This document shows, piece by piece, positions 18,649 to 26,854 of a DNA stretch of 64,000 bases; position 1 is the first letter of the stretch; each line of letters starts with the position of its first letter. This DNA is from JBFHFS01 sp041583495. GTDB lineage: Bacteria > Bacteroidota > Bacteroidia > Bacteroidales > Marinilabiliaceae. The DNA lies in assembly GCA_041583495.1 (NCBI GenBank), contig JBFHFS010000024.1, positions 14,038 through 78,037 on the forward strand, in the 5' to 3' direction. The position numbers and the translations under genes are program-made. The notes beneath the pieces are model-generated. The model saw only the letters and a program-made list of their open reading frames with translations. It searched no databases and had not been told where the DNA came from.

Positions 18649-21600
18649 TTAGAATGATACACTTACTCCGGTTGAAATAATCGTGGATAACGGGTACGAT
18701 TGAGCACTACCAGCTACACTAGAAGTAACAACTTCCGGGTCGAAAAACATCATATCAGAAAGAGTAAACAGGTTTTCGCCGCTTACAAATATTCTAAAGT
18801 TACTAATCTTGAATCTACTCGTCAGATGTTTAGGAATTGTATAACCAATTTGTACGCTCTTTAATCTGGCATAGGCGCCATTTTGAACATAGCGGTCTAC
18901 AGCATAACGATAGTTTCTGTTATTATTTCCCGGGTTAGCCGAATAGGGTGCCGGGAAATAGCCATCGGTATTTGGTCCTAAGGGACTGGTTGTATCTTCG
19001 GCCCTGAAGTAATCTAAATGCTCTTCCCAAACGTTCATGTGAAATGCACCCTGTGCAGGGCCTCTAAAGCGTTGGTGATTTGACAATAGAACGTCTCTCT
19101 TTCCAACCCCTTGAATTAAAGCATTTAAATCGAAATTCTTATAGTTTATGCCCAGGCTTATGAAATACTGGTAACGCGGGGTAGAGTTACCGATGATACT
19201 AAAATCACCGGTATTTCCTTTAACCCATTCGCCTCTGTCAATAACATCGTCATTATTCAGATCTTTATATTTGGTATCTCCAGCCCAAAAATTACCGGCA
19301 ACTAAAGACTGATCAACCTCATAGGTTTGATATTCATCATCGGTCATAAACCAACCGTCCCAGGTAAGTCCCCATATTTCGCCCAAATCCTGCCCCTCGT
19401 AATAAGCCTGAGCTAAAGAACCTGTCGCATTGGGATATTCAATCATCGTTCTTTTGTAATCGGAAATCACCCCCCTTACGTTGTAAGTAAAATCTCCGAG
19501 TTTTTGCCTCCAGGAGGCCTCTACTTCCCAACCCTGAACCCTGGATGTTCCAATATTTGTGAGAGGAGCAGATGTACCCAGCTGTGCCGGTAAATCTAAT
19601 CCCTGGGCCGCCATGCCTTCAATATCTGTCCGGTACCATGAAAAAACCAGCCCAAATTTATTGTTAAAAGCATTCAGGTCAAACCCAATATCGGTAGTTT
19701 TTACTTTTTCCCAGGTTAAGCTTTCAGTGCTGATTATTGGCGTTTGGGCAAAAGTTTCTCTGGCTCCGTCGAATAAAAACTGCGTTCCAGCGGTATTTAA
19801 ATCAATATTAGAAAGATATAAGTAATTGGCAACATTTTGATTACCTAATGTACCATAAGATCCTCTCAACTTAAATGTACTTATTTCATCAATGGGCCAG
19901 AAATTTTCTTTAGCCACATTATAACCGGCAGAGAACGATGGAAAACCAGCCCACCTATCATTAGGAGCAAATCTTGAAGAACCATCCCTGCGGTAGCTAA
20001 ACTCAAATAAATACTTTTCCTGGTAGTTGTACCTTAATCTACTAAATACACTTTGTATTGCCCAATGAGACTTGGATTCCGATACCAGCTGATCCTCATC
20101 CAAAGAGGCATTTAGAGAAACAATACTATTTGTAATTAAGTAATCGGTAGTTGCCCCAAGAGCATGATAGTTATTCTCCTCACTTTGATACCCCACTGTG
20201 GCATGAAAATTATGCCCCTGAAAAGACTTGTCATAGGTAGCAAAAATATTAGGCGAGAAGTACTCATTGGTAATAAAGGTTGGATCGTAGCTGGTACTCT
20301 CCTGGGGAATTTTATCAACAAGTCCTTCAGGCCTCACCATTTGACTGGATAAAATTATTACTTCCTGCAAATTATTGTCCCGCTTGTAATTTAAATTAAC
20401 GTTTAGCTTTAAGTTTTCAATCGGTTCAATAATAATTTTGGGTAATAAAGCAATTTGATTGTTCTCGGTTTTTGCACGTTGTTTGTCCCAGAATGGGTAA
20501 TAGGAGTGTTGAAGCAATTCTAAACCGTAAATGGGATCGTACTGAGGCAATGTAGGCTTAAGTTTTGAAATTAAATCTAAAACCCGGGATTTGTTCCAGG
20601 CTACCGTGTTAGAACCGGCTTCCGTCGGAAAATCGGTGTAGCTCTTTCTTATCTTTGTGAGTAACTCCAGGGTCAACCATTTTTTTGCCTGTGTGGTTAT
20701 TTTTGCATCCAAATTATATCTTTGGAAGGATTCGTCCCCAACAGCTAATAATCCGCCTTCATCATAAGCACCTGCAGATATGTAGTAATTTAGCTTTTCA
20801 TTTCCCCCGGTTAAACTTAAATTGTGCTTGCTACTTTTAGCCCAATCTTTAAAAATGATACTTTCCCAATCCGTAGCAGCAGTACCTTCAATACCTAAAG
20901 TCCCGTAAGACCAATTGGTGCCTGCAGAATTTGCGACTATGGTTGGTGCGCTACCCGGATTTTTCATATTGGCGATAATGTTAGCCAAATCGGTTTCGTC
21001 ATGGAAAGGACTTTGCCTGAGATTTATACGAGAATCGTTTGCGGCATACGCAAAATAAATAGGGCTCGCGTTTTTCGGCCAGGCTGTGGGTTGCGAAAAT
21101 GAAAAGTTATTATTGTACGTTACCCTTACATCTCCACCCATGTTTGTGCCGCTTTTGGTCGTCACTAATATCGCTCCGGCGGCAGCACGGGATCCGTAAA
21201 TAGAAGCCGCTGCAGCATCTTTAAGTACAGAAACAGATTCAATATCCTGTGGGTTAATGTCATTTAAATTCATTTCCACCCCATCAACAAGAACTAAAGG
21301 GCCGGCATCCTGAACATTTCCAACACCAGCGCTTGTTACGAAACCACGAATGTTGATGTCTGGTGAAGTTCCCGGCTCGCCACCCGTTGATGAGTTAGAT
21401 ATCACTAAGCCAGGCAACGATCCCTGTAACGATTGAACGGCATTAGCGGTTGGTCTGTCTTCAAAAATCTCAGAGCCAATTTGAGAAACCGCAGCTGTTA
21501 AGGTTACTTTTTTCTGGGTACCATAACCCACCACCACCACTTCATCCAGGCCAACAGCCCTATCCTGAAGTGTGACATTGATAACGGATTGAGACCCCAC

Positions 21601-21915
21601 CACCACTTCCTGAGCTTCCATTCCTACAAAAGAAAATACAATGGTCTCTCCCTGAGTCACGCCGGGAAGTGAATACTTCCCATCCATATTGGTGATGGTT
21701 CCACGGGGAGTCCCTTTGATGGCTACGGTAACCCCCGGTAACGTTTCCCCTGCCTGGTCGGTCACAGTTCCCGAAACGGTCATTTGCTGCTGTGAAATGG
21801 CAAAAACAGAACTAACCGACATAAAAATTATCAGGAAGGTTAATTTCATGATCCTGAAAACCTGCTTTCTCGAAAAGAGAACCAAATTCTCATGAAAAGC
21901 TCTTCGATTTTTCAT
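18649..21915 (-). CDS. SusC/RagA-family TonB-dependent oligosaccharide transporter
   Basis: A 1088-residue outer-membrane TonB-dependent importer. After the signal region comes a carboxypeptidase-regulatory-like domain (about residues 47-125: MTVSGTVTDQAGETLPGVTV), then the Bacteroidota plug start DEVVVVGYGTQKK, the plug (SVSVLKDAAAASIYGSRAAAGAILVTTK) and a 22-strand barrel ending in a C-terminal Phe (GVSVSF). The N-terminus is long and basic before the hydrophobic core MKLTFLIIFMSVSSVFA; Met23 is an alternative start, but such extended n-regions are frequent in SusC. It heads the susCD unit. Energised by TonB-ExbBD, it would import oligosaccharides released at the surface. No anti-sigma signalling (STN) domain is visible at the N-terminus. 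Confidence 0.96.
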   Translation of the reverse strand: MKNRRAFHENLVLFSRKQVFRIMKLTFLIIFMSVSSVFAISQQQMTVSGTVTDQAGETLPGVTVAIKGTPRGTITNMDGKYSLPGVTQGETIVFSFVGMEAQEVVVGSQSVINVTLQDRAVGLDEVVVVGYGTQKKVTLTAAVSQIGSEIFEDRPTANAVQSLQGSLPGLVISNSSTGGEPGTSPDINIRGFVTSAGVGNVQDAGPLVLVDGVEMNLNDINPQDIESVSVLKDAAAASIYGSRAAAGAILVTTKSGTNMGGDVRVTYNNNFSFSQPTAWPKNASPIYFAYAANDSRINLRQSPFHDETDLANIIANMKNPGSAPTIVANSAGTNWSYGTLGIEGTAATDWESIIFKDWAKSSKHNLSLTGGNEKLNYYISAGAYDEGGLLAVGDESFQRYNLDAKITTQAKKWLTLELLTKIRKSYTDFPTEAGSNTVAWNKSRVLDLISKLKPTLPQYDPIYGLELLQHSYYPFWDKQRAKTENNQIALLPKIIIEPIENLKLNVNLNYKRDNNLQEVIILSSQMVRPEGLVDKIPQESTSYDPTFITNEYFSPNIFATYDKSFQGHNFHATVGYQSEENNYHALGATTDYLITNSIVSLNASLDEDQLVSESKSHWAIQSVFSRLRYNYQEKYLFEFSYRRDGSSRFAPNDRWAGFPSFSAGYNVAKENFWPIDEISTFKLRGSYGTLGNQNVANYLYLSNIDLNTAGTQFLFDGARETFAQTPIISTESLTWEKVKTTDIGFDLNAFNNKFGLVFSWYRTDIEGMAAQGLDLPAQLGTSAPLTNIGTSRVQGWEVEASWRQKLGDFTYNVRGVISDYKRTMIEYPNATGSLAQAYYEGQDLGEIWGLTWDGWFMTDDEYQTYEVDQSLVAGNFWAGDTKYKDLNNDDVIDRGEWVKGNTGDFSIIGNSTPRYQYFISLGINYKNFDLNALIQGVGKRDVLLSNHQRFRGPAQGAFHMNVWEEHLDYFRAEDTTSPLGPNTDGYFPAPYSANPGNNNRNYRYAVDRYVQNGAYARLKSVQIGYTIPKHLTSRFKISNFRIFVSGENLFTLSDMMFFDPEVVTSSVAGSAQSYPLSTIISTGVSVSF

Positions 21916-22630
21916 ACTTTTATATTTGATTGGTTTAAAAATACCCTGACCCCAGGGTTATCCATTCAAAGCAGGGAAGTGTTGGCGCATTTCCCTGTTT
22001 TTTTTGCAACATAGGCCAACGAATTGTCAATAAAGGTTAATTTTAATAAAATTTTATTCCTGTCTGGTCATTAAATCCAGGAGTTGAGAAAGCGTTTTTT
22101 TTTATAATGGTACCCTCATTTGCAAACGCCTCCCGATTCCCATGCACAATAAGATTTACCAAATCTTTTTTGGGCTTAAGGGTATTTAGGGGTCTGTGTA
22201 AATTGTATTGTGAACCATATTAACCACCCCCGGAAATCCAGACATCTGGTTATATTTGCTCCGGGCTCGCCGGAGGTTAATCATATACAAGCCTTTCGGA
22301 CTTTTAAATCCAAAACACCCGGACAGGGCTAAGTTTAATATACAGTGGGTTTCGGGGGGAGCTCAGCTAAACAGTTTTAACCCACGAAGAATATCACACC
22401 CTGAAAGGGTTGAATTGTTAGACTTAAACACTAAACCAAACTAAATAAGCTCTTTAGCATGTGGCAATAAAAAAAACATCTATTAAAAAATCGTCATTAA
22501 TGATTTCAGCGAAAAATACTCTCAGCAGTTCACTATTTCCCCACAAGAAACCTATGAATTAATAACAACTGATCCTTAAAATTGTTAACAGTTGTCCTCA
22601 AAAAAGTTCGCAACAGGCCCTTCATAAACT
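21916..22630. promoter_or_regulatory. susC upstream region with two leader hairpins and REP-like palindromes
   Basis: No gene was found here. Close to susC, two hairpins would form in the leader mRNA: 21943-21958 (ACCCTG-ACCC-CAGGGT with short loop) and 21972-21997 (CAGGGAA ... TTCCCTG, 12-base loop). On the plus strand the second is followed by nine T, so it could also be a rightward terminator although no rightward gene precedes it. Further right are REP-like palindromes at 22259-22275 (CTCCGG-GCTCG-CCGGAG) and 22398-22410 (ACCCT-GAA-AGGGT). Leader stem-loops before susC are candidate sites for post-transcriptional control. Confidence 0.5.
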
Positions 22631-22665
22631 AAAAAAGGGGATATCTTTTTTCAAGATATCCCCTG
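22631..22665 (-). terminator. Intrinsic terminator of the oxidoreductase operon
   Basis: A 12-bp stem (AGGGGATATCTT / AAGATATCCCCT) with an A/T-rich loop, followed on the minus strand by six T. It lies 32 bases past the stop of the Gfo/Idh/MocA gene and ends the two-gene operon before the susC promoter region. Confidence 0.85.
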
Positions 22666-22696
22666 TAAATACTGGAATTAGCTTAAACTCCGGGTT

Positions 22697-23986
22697 TTAA
22701 AATTTTCTGTACTTAAAATCCAAAAGTTTGTTGGCATCCGCCTCTACAAACTGAGCTGACTTAATGTCCCAATGCAGGGTAGTGCCGGGAAAACGATTGG
22801 CGATAACCCCCAACAGAATAGATTCGGTCAGACGAGCTGCGTAGGAAAAGGAGGCACTACACTTGTCTTTTCCAAGGCAGCTGTCCACGAACTGATGATA
22901 ATGATCGGCCATTTCGATTTGCGGAAAATCAATTTCCTCATATTTGCCGTTCACAATTAATTTGGGATAATCCCAGTGCGGGAGCAACAGATTCCCCTTT
23001 TCACCAATAAACATGGCGCCCTGACCGGGGAGTACTTCATCATTAGGAAGCACCAGGTCGGGATGTTTATCAGGTGCGCCGGGCCCATCGTACCACACCC
23101 ACTTAAGGCTTTCTGTAGTATATTTGGTCGCTCCAAATTGGTATTCCACCACGTTCTTTTCGGGATGGCCAAATCCGGTAGGCTGCCGACAGGTGGTTTT
23201 TATGGTTTGGGGAACATCTAATTCCAGGGCTGCATAGGGAGTATCAAAGATATGCACCCCCATATCCCCGAGGGTTCCGCAGCCGTAGTCCAACAATTTC
23301 CGCCAGTTTCCAGGATGATAGAATTCATCCTTATAAGGTCTTTGGGGGGAGGTGCCCAGCCAAAGGTTCCAGTCGAGAGTCGCAGGAATGGGATCGCTGC
23401 CTGAGGGAGCAGGCCCATCGTAGCCCCAGTTTTTTGGCGACCAGGCACGTACGGTGCTTACCTTACCTATGATACCCGACTGAATTAACAATACCGCCTT
23501 ACGGTACATATCACTGGAATGGCACTGGATGCCCATTTGGGTTATCAGCCGATGCTCCTCTGCATACTTTCGCATGGCCCTGGCCTCCGACACATGATGT
23601 GTGAGCGGCTTCTGGCAATAAACCGGTTTACCCATCTCCATGGCCATCATTGAAGCTGGAGCGTGGGTATGGTCGGGTGTGGAGACAATTACGGCATCAA
23701 TATCTTTGCCCATTTTATCGAAAAGAACTCTGTAATCGCTGAACACTCCAGCCTTAGGATATAACTTTTTAGCAGCCGCCAAATTGATCGAATCCACATC
23801 ACACAGGGCTGTAACTTCAACCATGGGGTGGGAGGCAATCGAAGCCAGATCGCTATTCCCCATCCCTCCAACACCAATATGGGCGGTTCTGAGTTTTCCG
23901 TTTTTAGCCAAGGCCCAAACCGATGAAGGCAGAATTGTAACGGATGCCAAAGCGGCAGCACTCTTAATGAAGTTTCTTCTTTCCAT
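22697..23986 (-). CDS. Gfo/Idh/MocA-family oxidoreductase, probable Tat substrate
   Basis: A 429-residue NAD(P)-dependent sugar oxidoreductase. The N-terminus ERRNFIKSAAALASV is a twin-arginine-like signal, so the folded enzyme with cofactor is probably exported. The Rossmann fold shows AHIGVGGMG, ALCDVD and VSTPDHTHAP; the catalytic EKP motif reads QKPL, with the Lys kept (CQKPLTHH). The C-terminal half (GCGTLGDMGVHIFDTPYAAL) carries the His/Asp pair that binds sugar in this family. It follows a DUF1080 gene by 9 bases on the same strand. Family members of this exported type oxidise the C3 hydroxyl of glycosides; with DUF1080 this suggests an oxidation/elimination route to cleave glycosides. 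Substrate unknown. Confidence 0.93.
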   Translation of the reverse strand: MERRNFIKSAAALASVTILPSSVWALAKNGKLRTAHIGVGGMGNSDLASIASHPMVEVTALCDVDSINLAAAKKLYPKAGVFSDYRVLFDKMGKDIDAVIVSTPDHTHAPASMMAMEMGKPVYCQKPLTHHVSEARAMRKYAEEHRLITQMGIQCHSSDMYRKAVLLIQSGIIGKVSTVRAWSPKNWGYDGPAPSGSDPIPATLDWNLWLGTSPQRPYKDEFYHPGNWRKLLDYGCGTLGDMGVHIFDTPYAALELDVPQTIKTTCRQPTGFGHPEKNVVEYQFGATKYTTESLKWVWYDGPGAPDKHPDLVLPNDEVLPGQGAMFIGEKGNLLLPHWDYPKLIVNGKYEEIDFPQIEMADHYHQFVDSCLGKDKCSASFSYAARLTESILLGVIANRFPGTTLHWDIKSAQFVEADANKLLDFKYRKF

Positions 23987-23995
23987 AAGGCAGTT

Positions 23996-24697
23996 CTATA
24001 ATTTTTTTATCTTAATATTTCTAAACTGGGTTAGTCCACCATGGTCCTGTAAGCCAATATGCCCTTCCTTTGCCATACCATATAAAGGTTTATCCTTCCA
24101 CTTGCAATTACTTTTATTTTCGTACCACTCATCGGTCCATAAATCGTATTCCACGACTTTTTTCTCATTCAAAAAATGTTCAACATGACTTCCTTTAACG
24201 ATGATACGGGTAGTATTCCACTCATCAAGAGGTTTCACCTCTGCTCCAATGGGTTTATTCATCGCGTAATTGGCCCCTGAGTATTGGGAATCATCTAATT
24301 TGGTTGGCCACCCTTTGTCGTCCAACAACTGGTACTCCGGACCCGTTTCATAAATCACTTTGGTCTTACCTTCCTGAACGCGGTAAAATACGCCACTGTT
24401 GCTTTGGGGAGCAATTTTCCATTCGAGGGTTAACTCAAAGTCCTTGTACTGTTTTTTAGTGATAATATCTCCTCCGTGATCACTTCCAACCCCTGAATTG
24501 TTTAAAATACCATCTACAACCTTCCAGCCTTGGACTTCACCTCCCTGGAAAAACTTCCACCCATCCAGGTTCTCACCATTAAACAGAAGCTCCCAGCCTG
24601 CTTGTTTCTCCTCTTGCGTTAATTGGTTCAGGTTTTGACCATTGACCATACCCACTACTGACAATACTACCGCCATTAATAATGATTTCTGCTTCAT
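23996..24697 (-). CDS. DUF1080 protein (3-keto-disaccharide hydrolase/lyase-like)
   Basis: A 233-residue exported protein with a concanavalin-like jelly-roll fold. Recognised by LFNGENLDGWKFFQGG, SNSGVFYRVQEG, GPEYQLLDD and the closing motif GHIGLQDHGGLTQFRNIKIKKL, all standard for DUF1080. The signal peptide ends at VNGQN, without a lipobox. The family is annotated as 3-keto-disaccharide hydrolase, and recent work on Bacteroides links such proteins to breakdown of 3-keto-glycosides by beta-elimination. It is the first gene of a two-gene operon with an exported Gfo/Idh/MocA enzyme that could supply the 3-keto substrate. Which glycan feeds it is unknown; position next to susC suggests the same polysaccharide. 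Confidence 0.92.
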   Translation of the reverse strand: MKQKSLLMAVVLSVVGMVNGQNLNQLTQEEKQAGWELLFNGENLDGWKFFQGGEVQGWKVVDGILNNSGVGSDHGGDIITKKQYKDFELTLEWKIAPQSNSGVFYRVQEGKTKVIYETGPEYQLLDDKGWPTKLDDSQYSGANYAMNKPIGAEVKPLDEWNTTRIIVKGSHVEHFLNEKKVVEYDLWTDEWYENKSNCKWKDKPLYGMAKEGHIGLQDHGGLTQFRNIKIKKL

Positions 24698-25068
24698 CGC
24701 TCTAAAATTTTTGTTATTTATTGGATTTTGAATAGCCTGTTCCTGTTTTTTACAGGCTCAATTCATGTTTTAGTGTTTATTTTTCAAATTTTTCACCACG
24801 GAATTAAAAAATAGAAAGACCTCAAATTCGGCTTCCCGAATTTGAGAGCCTTATTAAGTTTCCACAACCATTGGGTCAAGCCTCTGTTTCGCCCTGCAAT
24901 TTGGTAAAAATATTTTAAGGAATAAAATGCCGGGGAAAGCTTCTTAATAGAAATGATGAATAATATCCGGGGTGAAAAAAAGCGCCCCCAAAATTAAAAA
25001 GCGATTCATGGGGAACAGGAAAAAAGAAAGAATCGAAAAAACCAAACCCACAAATACAGCCTTTAGGT
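24698..25068. terminator. 371-base gap with terminator of the T9SS-cargo gene
   Basis: No gene was found. At 24821-24845 an 11-bp perfect stem (CTCAAATTCGG / CCGAATTTGAG, loop CTT) would terminate leftward transcription of the gene at 25069-26001; on the minus strand a run of six T follows after about ten bases, so termination strength is uncertain. The part near 24700 must hold the promoter of the DUF1080 operon, but no good box was recognised. Confidence 0.55.
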
Positions 25069-26001
25069 TTAATAAATAACGAGTTCAATTTCCTCTAACC
25101 GGTTGCCCACCATAACTCCCATCATGTACTTTCCGGGTTTAACAGATAAGTTAAACTCATGTCTTTGCACGTTGTCCAGGGAACTTTCAACTTTCCCGCG
25201 TTTATTAAAGATCACCACCTTCGAGGCCACTCCTTCACCCATGTCCAGGACAAACTGCCCATTGCTTGGGTTCGGATAGATCTTGATCTCAGAAGCACCC
25301 TCATCTTCCGATCCATTTGAGCTGACCTTAACACACTCTGAAATGAACACACAATTACCCTCTGTAATTTCCACCGCATAACTTCCACTTCCCGGAGCGG
25401 AAAGACTTCGGGCAGTTTCCCCCTTCAAAGGCACATTATTATGGGTGCAATCGATCCACTGATACCGACCTCTGGTATTATTGGCTGTAAGGGTTAAACC
25501 TTCGGTGGTGGTTGAAACATCAATGAAGGTCCAGGTAATTTTTTGAGTTTGGGTTAAGGTATGGCCTCTCCCATCATCGTAAATCCATTTAATCTCTTTG
25601 ATGCGGGAATCGGTAATGGGGAACTCAGTATCGGTAGTACCTGTAAATACTTCGCCGTCAGGGTTGGTCGCTGTTGGCGCAGGAGGCATCTCTACCGAAC
25701 AAACACCCTTTAATTCGGGCAACTCCTTCACATCGGGCACAGCCCACCCCGCGGGGCCGGTTACATTCTGTGGCCCATTAGCACTGGAAACCTTAGCCTT
25801 ACTTAAACCCTCATTTAAATCTCCTTTTGCCGCATCTCCAAACACATGGGCATCAGTCTGAAAAGGACCCTTAATCCCCTCTAAATCAAATTTCAGTCCC
25901 AGAACCTGTGAGCGAACTGCCAGGAGCCCGTAATCGGCTTGTTGCGCAAATACCCCGGAAATGCTTAAACCCAAAACAACAGTTAGTAGAATTATTTTCA
26001 T
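25069..26001 (-). CDS. Secreted protein with HYR-like segment and T9SS C-terminal sorting domain
   Basis: A 310-residue exported protein of unknown function. A Sec signal ends at SGVFAQ. Residues ~95-165 look like part of a HYR/Ig-like repeat of Bacteroidota (PPAPTATNPDGEVFTGTT, then WIYDDGRGHTLTQTQKITW). The C-terminal ~75 residues form a type IX secretion sorting domain: IKIYPNPSNGQFVLDMG, then KVVIFNKRGK and a final MGVMVGNRLEEIELVIY. So it is probably exported across the outer membrane and surface-attached or released. No T9SS machinery is in the window. It stands alone, convergent with nothing and ended by its own terminator; no catalytic motif was recognised. Confidence 0.8.
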   Translation of the reverse strand: MKIILLTVVLGLSISGVFAQQADYGLLAVRSQVLGLKFDLEGIKGPFQTDAHVFGDAAKGDLNEGLSKAKVSSANGPQNVTGPAGWAVPDVKELPELKGVCSVEMPPAPTATNPDGEVFTGTTDTEFPITDSRIKEIKWIYDDGRGHTLTQTQKITWTFIDVSTTTEGLTLTANNTRGRYQWIDCTHNNVPLKGETARSLSAPGSGSYAVEITEGNCVFISECVKVSSNGSEDEGASEIKIYPNPSNGQFVLDMGEGVASKVVIFNKRGKVESSLDNVQRHEFNLSVKPGKYMMGVMVGNRLEEIELVIY

Positions 26002-26854
26002 CCTTAGCTAATTTATTATTAGTTGCCTTCAAAAATAAAGGGAGAGGAACGCCGATTTAAGTTTGTCCATTAAAAAACTGTTTAAATTTTATCCTTTAGT
26101 TTATTTTGTTGGCTTAATCCCTCATTCGGCAGCAAAATTTCTTTAAATAGGTGAGCCATTCGCATCAATTTTGCTTTGAATGAGAACTTAATCCTTCCCA
26201 ACTAACTCCAAAAACAAAACTTAAACAGTTTCTAAGTTTTTGGGGAGAGATAATTATGGCTGCACCGAATGAGAAGAAACCATTCGCCGACCAACCATTT
26301 TCATGAGTTTAAAGGCTTGAGGGAAAGAATTGCCATTGAACATATATAAAATCTTTTACCTTCCCCATCAGAAAACCATATCCCCATGCCCAAAAAAAAA
26401 GGACACCCAATCCTGACCCAGGCATCACTGCATTCATCAACAAATTATGTACATCTGTCAATTTTGCACATGATTCAATATGAACAACAAAACAGTGACG
26501 TTCCACATCAGCCCAAAGGTAGAGACAAAAAATTACTCCCCAAAGACAAATCAAAAAATTCTGTTCGTCAAAAAGAATAGAAAGGAAAAAGAAAAGGAAA
26601 ATATCCGTTTGAGAATAAACAACCACCCTCTTTTACGCAAAAGTAAAAATACTTAGGATAAACTGATCCGCCTTAAATTCGGGCCCAATGAAGGCATCAA
26701 ACAAAGGCAAAAAGAATTATGAATACCGGGTATCCCGGGAAATGAGACACTCTGAAAGGGATAAATCTCCTATGTTTTGTTTGCCTCCATCCTTTGGCTT
26801 AAACATATGCCTTAAACACCTCCCTAAAACCATAAAATTGCCCCCGCCATCTGA
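26002..26854. other. 853-base intergenic region, no supported gene
   Basis: A minus-strand ORF of 105 codons (26309-26626) has strongly hydrophobic, Cys/Trp/Phe-rich content typical of chance translation of A-rich DNA, and I do not accept it. A small palindrome CCGGG-TAT-CCCGG lies at 26726-26738. The region just right of 26001 should hold the promoter of the T9SS-cargo gene. Nothing else was recognised. Confidence 0.5.

Noticed and set aside
22256..22444. 62-codon plus-strand ORF
   Set aside because: It runs through palindromes CTCCGG-GCTCG-CCGGAG and ACCCT-GAA-AGGGT; not protein-like.
26309..26626. 105-codon minus-strand ORF, hydrophobic
   Set aside because: Content is Phe/Trp/Cys-rich and looks like chance translation of A-rich plus-strand DNA; no start context or family.
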